Source: Neoscytalidium dimidiatum
Lineage: Eukaryota > Ascomycota > Dothideomycetes > Botryosphaeriales > Botryosphaeriaceae
NCBI GenBank assembly: GCA_037367355.1
Contig: CM074706.1
Coordinates: 1,674,001-1,738,000 of the forward strand
Reading direction: 5' to 3'
DNA length: 64,000 nt
The notes below the pieces were generated by a model. It had not been told where the DNA came from and made no database searches. It saw nothing but the letters and a program-made list of their open reading frames with translations. A program made the translations under genes and the position numbers. Below, piece after piece: positions 21,476 to 32,186 of this stretch (positions are counted from its first letter, which is position 1; every line of letters begins with the position of its first letter).

Positions 21476-22460
21476 TCATAAATTGTCCAGCGTGACATAA
21501 CTCGGAGTCGGCTCGTCATTCGACAAGTCACCCCAAGGCGCCCAATGCTTACCCACCTTAGTCTGCTCTTCCGCCTCATCTGCAACGGCAATGACAAAAT
21601 CAGCTGCAGAAATTCCCAGGAGACGCCCGTCAAGCTCTTTCCCATCCATCGGGTCTCCTCTCAGCGGTAAATAATCATAGACAACCTCATACTTTCCGGT
21701 TCGTTTGCCTGGACGATACATGGGCGATGGGGAGACGTAGGTCCATCGGAAGGCCGTGTTACCGTCGAAGAACATGTAACTGGTTCTGGCGCCGATGACA
21801 AACTCCTTTGATTGATCTCCGCTGCGGATGTGATCTTCGACTTCCTTGATAATTGCTCTTGTTTCTTCGGTCTCTTTGCCGGCTCGGGCGGCAAGGCGGG
21901 CAGTTCGATACCTTCGAAGACGCGCTCCTATGGGGCCAAGGCGCTCTTCCATGTAGACGGTATGAGCTTCGCTGTCGGCCAGGGTGCGGCGGTAGGCAAG
22001 CCAGAAGTCGGTTGTTTCGGCCGCACATTGAAATGACTCTCTCCCAGGAATATGGAGGCTCCCAGTCCCGCCAACTTGGATGAAGTAAGGGACCTTAGCC
22101 ACCCTTACAGCAAGTATGACTTTCCGGACAACCTCCAAGAAAGGCACTGGGCAATATGAGTGCGCTGACTGTGCGATGGTTCTTGGCCAACTCACTGTAC
22201 TCGAGAGCTCCTGCGCCCGCGGTGTGGGGCCCGTAAGCGTTGATCAGAACGTCCAGATCCTTGAAGGCAGCTGCGAGCTCGTCGATGCTCTGCGAATCGA
22301 CATCCAACTTTCTCGGCGCGTAATTCTCGTGACTGCCTATCTTTTCTGGGCTTCGAGACATGCCAATGACATGGTGTCCTCGTTTGATAAGCTCAACGCA
22401 GAGGTACGAGCCGGTGAAGCCAGCCGGTCCAATAACACCGACGCGAAGTTGCTTGGTCAT
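21476..22460 (-). CDS. NmrA-like NAD(P)-binding reductase
   Basis: Minus-strand exons 22460-22196 and 22146-21476 give 311 residues. The N-terminus has the NmrA/atypical-SDR motif GVIGPAGFTGSYL (GxxGxxG) and a basic MSRSPEKIG after strand 2, favouring NADP(H). Further features are NAYGPHTAG and FIQVGGTGSLHIPG, typical of YwnB/NmrA-type proteins. Without the intron (donor GTGAGT at 22195, acceptor CCCAG) the frame breaks, so the splice is well supported. Possible roles are reduction of an enone or quinone intermediate, or redox sensing. It is the middle gene of a run of three minus-strand cluster genes. CCCCGCAC lies 90 bp upstream. Confidence 0.82.
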
Positions 22461-22549
22461 TCTGAAATGAGGCCGATTCGTATCCCGCTGATGCTGAGAG
22501 TTGTGGCCGCGCGGTACCCGGCGAGGCTCTTTAGTACTGCTCGCGTTTA

Positions 22550-22557
22550 CCCCGCAC
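22550..22557 (-). promoter_or_regulatory. GTGCGGGG box upstream of the NmrA-like reductase
   Basis: The plus strand reads CCCCGCAC, 90 bp upstream of the start at 22460, inside the 196-bp gap to the next gene's stop. Confidence 0.45.
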
Positions 22558-22656
22558 CCCACCTCTGTTCTTGCATTCACAGCACTCCTAACTACGAAGG
22601 ATGATGCACTGAACATGGTGTACAAGAGATCCTGGGTATTACGTTACAAGCTAGTG

Positions 22657-23774
22657 TCAAGGTCTCTCATCGTTCGGTATCCTTTCTGCAGCCGCCTGTA
22701 TCAGGTGTTCCCCAAGCAGCCCCATAAGAACCTTGTCCGACCCGTCTTTTATCCATTGAGAATCGTGAGCAAGAGCTACATGTGCGCCTATCTCCTCCAA
22801 CTGCTTGATACGCTTGATAGTTTCCTTGGCCGCCGCGATGTCGGCCTGAAGCGACGTCTTTACTCCGTTCGGCAGGGTAAACACGGCGATCTCACATTTT
22901 CCGTCAAGAATTTGCCTGTTGATACTTTGAGCTGGGCCACTTGTTCCAGGATCTCATCAGGTTCATAACCATACCTGGAATGGCAGCAATCGCTACCGAG
23001 CACAACCCATTCTCCCCCGTCCGTACGAGCAGCAGCGCAAAGGTTTCCGGGCATGTGGCCCGGCGCCTGGATGACGAATAGACTCCCATCACCAAAGAAA
23101 TCCATGGCCTTCTCGAACGGGCCAAAAGGGATCCACGGACCCTCCAGCTCCTTCCACCTCTCTGTTGCGTTCTCCGGATCGAAGAAGTTGCCGTCCCATT
23201 GTGCCATGGGTTCGGCCAGATGGCCGGGAGAGCAGAAGTCCTTTGTACCTGGTCCGAAGTAGGCTGTAGCGTTCGGGAAGATTGATCGGATGGGTCTACT
23301 GTGGTCCCAATGGGCGTGGCTGTAGTGCGGTCAATATCGTCAACGTCTTGCCGAGAGTGCTGGAGCCTTGCCTGAACAAAACAGAGTCTATCCGGTCGCT
23401 GGGTACGCCCTGTTGGCGCAACTGCTCTTCTATGGGCACGCGAGGTCCCACAGGGTGTACATCGGCGAACATGAATTTTTGTACCCAGGGCGTGTACTTT
23501 TGCGGGTCCTTGGTGGTGAATCAGCAACGAGGCAATGGAATGCACGGGCTCAGGCAGGCTATACTCCGTCCATTCCCAGATCCCAAAGCACATGAAGCTG
23601 TTTCTTCGGATGGTAGATGTGGAATGCCCAATTGTACATGCGGAACCGGTCATTGCTCGCGCCTTCATGGAGCTTGTTCAGCTCGGCCATGAAGCTGCCA
23701 CCATCAAGCAGGCGAAGCTGGACCACGGCATCTGAGCGAGGAAAAGGCCCCGTGGCAGCTCCATTAGTTGCCAT
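22657..23774 (-). CDS. metallo-beta-lactamase-fold hydrolase (lactonase/lactamase-like)
   Basis: Minus-strand exons 23774-23565, 23508-23372, 23319-22975 and 22915-22657 give 316 residues. The metal signature HxHxDH is HAHWDH. The next His ligand is probably in IQAPGHMPGNL, the Asp ligand in GSDCCHSR, and a late His in HVALAHDSQW. The pattern and length fit AHL-lactonase-like members, which hydrolyse lactones, lactams or esters with two zinc ions. Intron 2 has a GC donor (AG|GCAAGG), and its removal creates the VLFSHAHWDH junction, which is strong evidence. No signal peptide, so probably cytosolic. It is divergent from the HIBADH-like gene with a 402-bp shared promoter containing ATGCGGGG. 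A ring-opening step in the pathway is my inference. Confidence 0.88.
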
Positions 23775-23944
23775 ACTCAGTGTATCTCTGGTGGACCTGC
23801 GCTGTGGTGTATCGTTTGACACTCCAGCAGTCCCTGATCGCCGCGCCAGCCGGCAGTCGAGGCAGATGCCGATACAAGTGAGGGGCTTGAATCAGGGAGC
23901 GGGAGCCCTGCCTGCCCACGGCGGGCCTAGAAGAGGTAAGTGGA

Positions 23945-23952
23945 ATGCGGGG
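23945..23952 (+). promoter_or_regulatory. ATGCGGGG box in the MBL / HIBADH divergent promoter
   Basis: ATGCGGGG lies 171 bp upstream of the MBL start (23774) and 232 bp upstream of the HIBADH-like start (24177). Nothing else recognisable lies in 23775-24176. Confidence 0.55.
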
Positions 23953-24176
23953 TACGCTTATCCCGGCCGCCCCACCCCGTGTGTCCTCCGCCGCCCATCC
24001 TCGAGACCCCATCCGTGCGCCAACCACCAGCCTGCCCACCTTCAGATCTCTCGGCAGGCACTCGGCTCGAGCTTGCCGGACTGCATCGCTGCACCGCAAC
24101 GCAATGGTGCCACTTTGGGGGTCCGCGAGCCATCGTCCCCAACCGCGAACAAAAGCCACCATGCCAGGGCCCTGGG

Positions 24177-25284
24177 ATGAGGAGTAGCACTGGCTCCGCC
24201 GCCTTCACCACGGATACCTTCACAGCAATGGCAGCAGCAGCAGCAGCAACAGCAACAGCAAACGGCCAGGCCGCGGAAGGCGGCTTCGGTTTCATCGGTA
24301 AGAGCACACCCAGCGCAGCGCGCTTCACCGCACCCCCAAGGATCTGACGCAGTATTCTTTTACTCAGGCCTCGGCGCCATGGGCTTCCCAATGGCGTCGC
24401 ACATCCGCCGCAAAATCCCGCCCACGACGCCCCTCTACGTCTTCGACCTCAACACTGCTGCCTGCGAGGCCTTCGCCACCGAGTTCTCCTCCCACGGCCC
24501 CATCCACGTCGCCGCATCCGCCAAGGACGTCGCCGAGCACGCCTCGACCGTCATCTCCATCGTGACGGCCTCGCCGCACGTGCGCTCCGTCTACCTCGAC
24601 GAGCGCGCCGGCGTGATCGCCGCGCCGCCCAGCGACGGCCGCCTGCTGCTCGAGTGCAGCACCATCGACGTCGACACCACGCGCGCGGTCGGCGCCGCCC
24701 TGGCCGCCGCCCGCCGCGGCACCTACGTCGACACCCCCGTGTCCGGCGGCGTGCCCGGCGCCGCCGCCGGCACCTTGTCCTTCCTGATCGGCGCGCCCGC
24801 CGACGCCGCCGTCCGCGCGCGCCTGGACGCCGTCGTCGCCATGATGGGCAGCCCCGAGAAGGTCTTCTACCTCGGCGCGCTGGGGAACGGGCTCGCGGCG
24901 AAGATCGCGAACAACTACATCGCCGGGGTCATCAACCTGGCCACGGCCGAGGCGCTGAACCTGGGCATTCGGGCGGGCATCGACAAGCACGATTTGGTGA
25001 AGGTCATCAAGGCGTCGACGGGGAACACGTTCATGCTGGAGAAGGTGTGTCCCGTGCCCGGCGTGGATCCGAATGCGCCGAGCAGCAGGGACTACGAGGG
25101 CGGGTTCAAGATGTTCATGATGCCCAAGGACATCGGGCTGGCGGTGGATTTGGCGGAGAAGCTGGGAGCAAGGCCGACGACTGGGAAAGCCGCGTTGGAG
25201 CTGTACAGGGAGGCTGCAGCGGATCCAAAAATAAAGGATAAGGATGCTAGCAGTGTGTACAGGTTTCTCGGCGGACCGGAGTAA
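24177..25284 (+). CDS. 3-hydroxyisobutyrate-dehydrogenase-like beta-hydroxyacid dehydrogenase
   Basis: Two exons, 24177..24297 and 24368..25284, give 345 residues. The intron splits the cofactor motif, which reads GFIGLGAMGFPMA after splicing. The substrate loop is DTPVSGGVPGAAAGTLSFLIG, and the catalytic Lys lies in GNGLAAKIANNYIAG; both are diagnostic of the 6-phosphogluconate/3-hydroxyisobutyrate dehydrogenase superfamily. The first 40 residues include an alanine-rich tract encoded by GCA repeats (24228-24260) that could be a leader or just a repeat expansion; an alternative ATG lies at 24228. It would oxidise a beta-hydroxyacid with NAD(P). It is divergent from the MBL-fold hydrolase, so the hydroxyacid released there could be its substrate (inference). 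Confidence 0.87.
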
Positions 25285-25366
25285 TAGCATAGCATAGGCG
25301 CAAATTGACATCTCAACTTCTACCTTACACACTGGGACTTTCGAATCCGTGACAGGCAGCTCAGCA

Positions 25367-25374
25367 CTGCGGGG
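25367..25374 (+). promoter_or_regulatory. CTGCGGGG box upstream of the alpha/beta hydrolase
   Basis: CTGCGGGG, followed by AA as in the boxes upstream of the regulator, lies 147 bp before the ATG at 25514. Confidence 0.45.
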
Positions 25375-25513
25375 AATTGGCAGAGCGTGGGGTACTGGAG
25401 GTGGGGTGCGCTTAGGAAACTCCTTTGGGGATTTTACTAAAAAAAAAGGCAGAGATCCTTTAACTGTGCATTTACTACGTACTAATAATCTCTTCAATAT
25501 CTCACACCGAACC

Positions 25514-26448
25514 ATGGCGCCCATCATCGACTCCCACGGCCGCACTCACATCCAGCACCCCAACGGGCAAACAACACACTACATCCTCGACGACTTCACC
25601 GATCCCTGGAAACCGCGCGAAACGATCCTCCTCCAGCCGGGCTTCGGCCGACACGCCGCCTTCTGGTACCACTGGGTGCCGGTGCTCTCGCGGCACTACC
25701 GCGTGATCCGGCGCGACCTGCGCGGACACGGGCACTCGAGCGTGCCCCCGCCGGACCCGTCCTCCTACCCGTACACGCTCGACACGATCCTGGCCGAGAT
25801 GGTCGACACGCTCGACCAGCTCGGCGTCGACAAGGTCCACTTCCTCGGCGAGTCGACCAGCGGCATGCTGGCCGAGGCGCTGGCGGCGCGGCACCCGGAC
25901 CGCGTGCGCTCCATCACCGTGTGCTCCAGCCCGACGCACCTGCCGCCCGCGGCGCTGCGGCTCTTCGCGTTCGGCGAGCCCAGCTGGGCCGCCGCGTGCC
26001 GCGCGCTGGGCGCCCGCGGCTGGGCGCAGGCCCTCGCGAAGATCCCCGGCACCCAGGCGAACCCGGACCCGGGCTACGCCGCGTGGTGGCTGGAGCAGAT
26101 CGCGCTGCAGACCGGCGACGGCCTCGCCGGCTACGCCGACTTCCTCAGCACGCTGGACGCCCGGCCGTTCTTGAAGGACATCCGCGCGCCGATGCTGATT
26201 CTGGCGCCGGCGAACAGCGCGGCGACGCGGGTGGAGGAGCAGAGGGGCATTCAGGCGCAGGTGCCGGGCTCGAGGCTGGTGGTCGTGGAGGGGAAGGGCC
26301 ATGAGATCGTGAGTATACTGCCGTTTTGCGGGATATGTTGGAGGATGCTGGCTGACGCGTGTAGTTCACGGAAATGGCGGAGGAGTGCCAGAAGGCCTTC
26401 CTCGAGTTTATCGAGGAAGTGGATGGTAAGAAGGTCAAGGAAGCGTAA
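25514..26448 (+). CDS. alpha/beta-fold hydrolase
   Basis: Exons 25514..26308 and 26365..26448 join in phase 0 and give 292 residues. The oxyanion strand LLQPGFGRHAAFW and RDLRGHGHS are typical of the alpha/beta hydrolase 1 group (C-C hydrolases, 3-oxoadipate enol-lactonase, esterases). The nucleophile elbow is LGESTSGML: Ser is present, but the second Gly of GxSxG is Ser. The acid is probably in LILAPANS or nearby, and the His is in GKGHEI, at the very end of exon 1. Unspliced reading would give an unrelated basic tail, so the intron is credible. It is convergent with the transcription factor gene (51 bp between stops). Substrate unknown. Confidence 0.87.
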
Positions 26449-26499
26449 AACGAGTGTTCTTTTTTCTTTTTTCCCCCTCCTTTGGGTATGTGCCTGCTA

Positions 26500-29141
26500 T
26501 CACGGCGAGAGACCCTGATATGAAGTTTCATACGCCGCAGCCAGCTGCATCAATGTGTACCCCATGCGCGGAGTCACTACAGACTTTGATCAGCGGGACA
26601 TTTCTCAAAACTGAAATAGTCATACTTACCTCCCCAAACCCACGTGTCTGTCAAAAAGCCCGCCCAAGCGCGAGTGACCGCAGCGGCCAATGACCCATCT
26701 TCGTCATAGTCGTATTCCATCTCGTCCAGCAATTCCCTGAGCTGCGCCAGGATTCTGTCCTCTTCATCGTCCGGCGGCTGAGTAGAGGATTGCAATTGCA
26801 AGGCGTGCACCCATTTCGACACGAACAGCACGCTGTCCCAAGCGGCCACCGCATGCTCAACACTCCAGCTGAGAGCAGCCGTCTTCTTGATCAGCAGATG
26901 TCCGAGCTTGACAGGTGTAATGAAACCCTCATAAGCCCTACTGATTGCCTTTGTGAGGAAATGACTGCGAGGTTGGTGTGCCGCAACGTAGGATGTCATG
27001 ACGTTGGAGATCTCCTCCAGGTCGTCCGTCACGAGCACCATTTTGTTGAAAATGCTGCCATTTCCGAAGAGCCGAACATACGCGATCCGCAACAGAGCGT
27101 AGCAGTTGAAGACCAGCGGGATTCCTGCGTTGTTGTAATACGCCGTTTCGGGTGCCTCGACGCGACCGTTGCCAAGCGCGGCGTGCCACCGTTGCAGTGC
27201 GGCGAATGTCGATGCCAGTATCTCGTTAGCGAGCGGTGGTGGAAAGGACTGGACGAATTGCAAGATGCTCCACATGTGCACATTGGCGGCATGAGTGATG
27301 ATGAGGGCTGTGAATCCGGAAACCTGAGATGGCGCCGGCCCAAATTGCTCCGGCCGGTCGAAGAGCGTGGTGACTACGGCCTCACGGATGGTCGTTTGTG
27401 GGCGACCTGCATTTCTCGACTCTCTCACGTCTTCCCAGAGTTCTGCTGTATGCGCATCCCATAGCTTCTCCTCGCTCGGAATCTCGAACTGAAGGTCCTG
27501 GTCGATGGAAAACAGAGGGGAGGTCCCGTACGTCACGGAGAAGAGATTGCTCGTGATGAAGATGCCACAGAGAAGTCGTTTGGTGGATTCGCGGTGAATC
27601 CACTCGTCCCAGCCGAGTCGTGAAACTTCTTGTTTGCCTTTCTGCAGAGCGGTCCGCCTGAGCTGAAACTCGTTTTTGAAGAAACCCATCTTCTCGACGG
27701 TGGACAGGACTGCAGCTGGCTGTCCACTGAAAGCTGCGTACATGGACAGGAGCAGACAGCTCTGGACAATCCACAATGGCCTGGCCGCAGATGGAGCAGT
27801 TGAATTTGACGTGTGGCTTGATACCGCGCTGTGGAGAGCCGAGCTCGCCAGGTTATGAAACTGAACTGCTCGTCGGCGTTCCAATCTGTACAGGGCACCG
27901 ATTGCGCATATCGAAAGGATGAGCGGGCCCGGCGCGGCAACGAGTTCCAGAGATGCAAAGTGAATGATAGGAAAATGGCAGTGGAAGCACTTGATATATG
28001 TTTCCATAAGCCTTTCCAGCTCCTTCGCTTTGGGTATCGCGCCCTCGTCCGGTTCATCTTTCGTCCGGCCACGGATATCTCTACACAAACTGTCGTAGAC
28101 TGCATCATCCACCGTCAGCTTTGGAGGACTGGTGACTTTTTCTCTCATCACCCTGGGTAGAGTCCGTATTGTTGGACCGCTGTCCGGGCTCATTCCAGGC
28201 AACGGGAAAGTCGGGCCTTGGGACATAGTGTACGGGAAACTTGGAGGCTGCGGGATGGCGAGAGGACTCGCTGGGATTGAATACAGCTCGCGAAGAACAT
28301 CAAATGGGACACCCTCGGAAAATGAATGGGTTGCCTGGCCCATGAAAAGGTCGTCCATCCTACTCAGTAACAGTTCTTGCTCTGCGGGTTGTAGAGTCAG
28401 ATCTTGAGTAGTCCGCTGCGCATTGTTTGTTTCGATGCTGCCAGAAGTGTCATCGAATGACATTTTGTCACTATTAATATCTATTGGCGATGAACCAATG
28501 TCATTCGTGCCGTTAGAGAACGGGAAAGTTGTTTCCGGTGATGGATGAAGTGAGATAGGCTGCTTGTCCATCTGCGACACGTCTTGAGTCTGCCCGTTGT
28601 TACTACCGGACTGTTTGTCTGACTCTAATGGTGGAAAGCCAACACTGTTGAAGAATGATGGGCTCATCATCCGGGAGAACGTGATCGGGTATGAATTTTG
28701 CCGCATACTGTCTCCATCTTGGTCTTGTGGCGTGCGTGGTCCATCGTTGGAGAGAATGTCGTCGGATGGTGTACTTTCACTTGAACTATGGCGGGAAGGT
28801 ATTGGCCTTTGGCTTTGGGCATTGCTCCTAGCCGAATTAGAAGAGGCACTGTGAGAGGTCTGACGTGGTTTAAAGTCCCCAGCGGCCGCGGTTTCTTCCG
28901 GATGGAGGGAGCGTTCGTGTCTGGTGACCAAGTCTTTCCGAGCATATTTCTTGTTGCAGAAACGACACGCAAATGGCCGCTCCCGGGTGTGGACTCTTTC
29001 GTGCCGGGCACAATGCTCGCTCCGTTTGAATATTCGGGAACAGTCGCGGCACTTGTAGACGCGTCGGGGCCGACCGGTCTTGGTGAAACCGAATGGATGT
29101 TCGTCTGTGCCTGCCGCGCGGGGAACAATGAGGTCTTCCAT
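26500..29141 (-). CDS. C2H2 zinc-finger transcription factor with fungal_trans-like domain
   Basis: Minus-strand exons 29141-26630 and 26576-26500 give 862 residues. Two C2H2 fingers lie at about residues 30-81: CRDC..H..H with helix RSEHCARH and CRFC..H..H with helix RKDLVTRH, similar in plan to Adr1-type fingers that read G-rich sites. A Ser/Gln-rich linker follows, and residues about 380-830 form an all-helical fungal_trans-type region. The last intron (GTAAGT..GTAG) adds a conserved-looking tail, VTPRMGYTLMQLAAAYE; without it the protein would end at the intron. ATG 29139-29141 was chosen because no ATG lies further upstream in frame. Its own promoter has two ATGCGGGG boxes. It is the obvious candidate for the pathway-specific regulator. 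Confidence 0.9.
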
Positions 29142-29255
29142 GGGTCTGGTGGGGTCGTGGATAGGACTAGGTTTTGCTCTCCGAACGAATCTCAATAACG
29201 ATGATAAAGGCAGCAGGAGGAAGTGTAGTTGGATTGCAGACACAGGCTTGGGGAA

Positions 29256-29263
29256 ATGCGGGG
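29256..29263 (+). promoter_or_regulatory. ATGCGGGG box, regulator promoter, proximal copy
   Basis: ATGCGGGG within AAATGCGGGGAAG, 115 bp upstream of the regulator ATG. It is in the same orientation as the copy 51 bp further away, hinting at autoregulation. Confidence 0.55.
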
Positions 29264-29306
29264 AAGCTCGGTTTCAGCGGGTGCCCACGGGGGATCCGCG
29301 CGTTTA

Positions 29307-29314
29307 ATGCGGGG
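29307..29314 (+). promoter_or_regulatory. ATGCGGGG box, regulator promoter, distal copy
   Basis: ATGCGGGG within TAATGCGGGGAAA, 166 bp upstream of the regulator ATG. It shares 11 of 13 bases with the proximal copy. Confidence 0.55.
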
Positions 29315-30617
29315 AAAGCTGCACTATTGTTTAAGATCCGACCGGCACTGGCTTCCTACGGCTTTGGACGCAAATCCGGTGTCCGTTTCCGGAGCCTCAG
29401 GGTCTGATTGAGTCGAGAACCAAGCCTGCAGTTCAATCGGCGCGTTGCCATTGGGCGCCACCGCTTGCGCCGCTGGCCATGTGCGGAGTCCGGCAGGTAG
29501 CCGGTGCATGCCCAGCCATTCTTCGGATTAAGGCAAGTGATGCATCCGACACCACTGGGGACTGCCGATGCTTCATCATGTGATGGCGGGTGATTAGTGC
29601 TGGTGGCCTGCCAACAGGGATCCTTAGCGTTGATAGACTCGCAGCCACCAAATAGCAGAGCTACATTGATATTCGGCAAATGTCTACATTTGAGACTCAG
29701 TGTTTGACTTCATGGAATGGGATACGAGATATGATAGTTCAAAACCATCTTCTTTCAAACCCCGCTATTTTCAGCTGAAAGCTTAACGACTTCAGGCGAG
29801 TGCTACTGAGTATTTGTACCTTCGAGAAATACCCGCCGGTAGTCAAGCCGGATATAGCAGGGAATGTATTTGCCGATCGTATATGCGCATATAAACCAAA
29901 TTTCAAGCCTGATTCGTTTGGCTTATATGTTCCTTTAGTGCAACTTCACAGTACCCTGGGACTGGCTCTTCTCATGCCCGGTAATGTTCAGGCTGAGTCT
30001 TTTGAAGTCCAGGTCCGTGCCTCTATAACTCCGGGGAAGAACTGGCCTAAAACATAAGATAATCATGTAATAATTTTAAGTAGTATCCTCACCGTTCATC
30101 TTAACTGAATAAACATCTTCAGTCTCCATTGCGCACCTTTATCCTTGTGTAGCAAGAAGCAGGAGAGGCTATAAGAGAGATAAGCTTATAGCAAACTGAA
30201 GGTATATCTGAGGAAGTCAGGTTTTCGAGCACTTTCCAATGCAATAATACACTCGCCATAACTTTCAGACCCTCAAAACCTTTGTAAGGTTGCCATGTCA
30301 AACCCCTGGGCCAGCTTCACTTGATATATTGTCTTTTTTCAGTTTCGCTTGGTACATCCGAGGGTTACACCAAACACCGCAGGCATCTTGTTGCTTAATC
30401 CATGCGCACCTGTTTAATTGATCTGCGCAAAGCCCTGACTTATCAAGAGACCGCATTATGCAAATGGATTACTCATATTACTGTTCTTAGTTTTCTCGTA
30501 GCAATTGCATTGCCCTTGTACTGTAATAGTTGTGATAGCTGGTGGGTTGATGACCATAGGCAGTGAATGTTTTGTGACCTCGACTTTCTCTTCTTCTCTT
30601 TTACCAGCTCGGTTCAC
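29315..30617. other. intergenic, no gene recognised
   Basis: About 1.3 kb between the regulator promoter and the MFS gene's 3' end. The right half is AT-rich with stops in all frames. No coding relic, repeat or RNA gene was recognised. Confidence 0.5.
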
Positions 30618-32186
30618 TCAAGCCTGATCTATCGGATATCTTTGCCTAAGTGAAAAACCATACTTGAAGATAAGTGTGGGTACCGGAACCATTCCCAGAG
30701 CCACAAGCCCCAATACTGAATTTCCCCATCCGGCACCCAAAGAATGATACATTAATGGCCCAGCAAGAGGCAGAAATGCTGCAAAGATGCACCGAAGTAC
30801 CGTCAGTGCTGCGACAGCAGAAGCGGCATATTGTCCAGCCGCATCAATAATGTAAGATTGAGCGGACGCGAATGCACCGACAACACCGATGCCAAATGGG
30901 ATCAAGCTGACGATTGGCGCGATCCAATGTAATCTTTCCTGAGCTGACCATCCATATGCAAAGAGGCTGACTGGGATGAAGAAGGCTGATACTAAAGCCG
31001 GAGCGAGCCGCATCTCCGGTTCGTAGTTTCCGCCGTTCGCGATCCTCAAACGCACCCTTATAGGGTCCGATGTCTTTGCAAAGATGAACAATCCGAGTGC
31101 ATTTCCAAATCCAAGCCCCAAGTAGGCAACACCGGAGAGCTCAATGGACCATCCGTACCCTTCGATGAAGAGAGATGATATTGTTGTGAAAAGGAGGAAG
31201 AGCAGACTAAACACGAAGGAGACATAGAATGACAGTATCATCAGAATGGGGGACCGGAAGAGCATTTGGGGGGGACGCATGATGCCCCGGGATATCAGGT
31301 CCCATTTGTTTTGATCGTCGTGGAGAGAAGGTTCTGGTGTTGGCGTTTCTCTTGAGGTGTCTCTGCTTAGCCTTTTCTGTTGCTTCCATCTTCCTCGCTG
31401 AAGGATGACTGGCCCGTAGGTCTCGCGAGTCAGAAGCATGATAGCTGTGGTGCATGTCGCACATGCTGCAAAGAGAATCCAAAAGATACATCTCCAGCCG
31501 GCACGCTGGGCAACGGATCCTCCGATAAGAGCACCCAGTACAGGCCCCAGCATTGGCCCCATGGCGAGTATCGCATTAGCAGTTCCGCGCTGCTGCACAT
31601 CGAAGAGGTCTGTGACGATGCCGCCACTGACTGTCATGCAAGCAGATGCTCCAAGGCCAGAGAGGAATCGGAAAAAGAGAAGGACCTCCAAAGTGGGCGA
31701 AAGAGCACAACCGATCTGCAAGAGCGTGAAGAAAGAATTCGCAGAATCTATGATAGGCATTCGGCCATGTATCTCACTCAAGGGGGCCAGCAACAGAGGT
31801 CCAACCTACACAGCATTAGACGCGTAATAATCGTAAGTACGGCCGCAACTCACGATGTAGCCCAGCACAAAGATACCCGTGTTGAAGGAACTCAAAACCG
31901 AAGAATCGATACCAAACTCGGCCGTAGCCATGGCGGCCCCAGGCGCAACGATTGAAGAGGCAATGGCACTATTTTGCAATGAGAGTTAGCTTTGTACACT
32001 ACGATGCTTGCACTACTCATACCCGAGGACTATCATACTACTAATGAGCCCCAATATGCGCCACTTTAGAGCTGCAGGAAAATTCCTTTTCTTCAGTCAG
32101 TATCCAGTATTGAAAGGATAGCCTGACGCTTACCGTGGGTTTCGTGGATCCAGCTCATCTTCCCAGCCTCCTTCGAGATTAATCAT
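30618..32186 (-). CDS. MFS transporter (DHA1-like drug/metabolite exporter)
   Basis: Minus-strand exons 32186-32134, 32085-32023, 31968-31854 and 31805-30618 give 472 residues with about 12 hydrophobic segments. The N-terminus DELDPRNPRNFPAALKW is the typical cytosolic lead-in of fungal DHA1 transporters. Motif A is represented by PLSEIHGRMP, and the motif C region is AMGPMLGPVLGALIGG. A hydrophilic central loop (about residues 215-260) separates the two halves. The three small 5' exons are supported by phase closure and by exact reconstruction of helix 1 and 2. It is at the right end of the cluster and may export the product or take part in resistance. Its upstream region has only ATGCGGGT (about 32712), one mismatch from the box. 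Confidence 0.9.
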
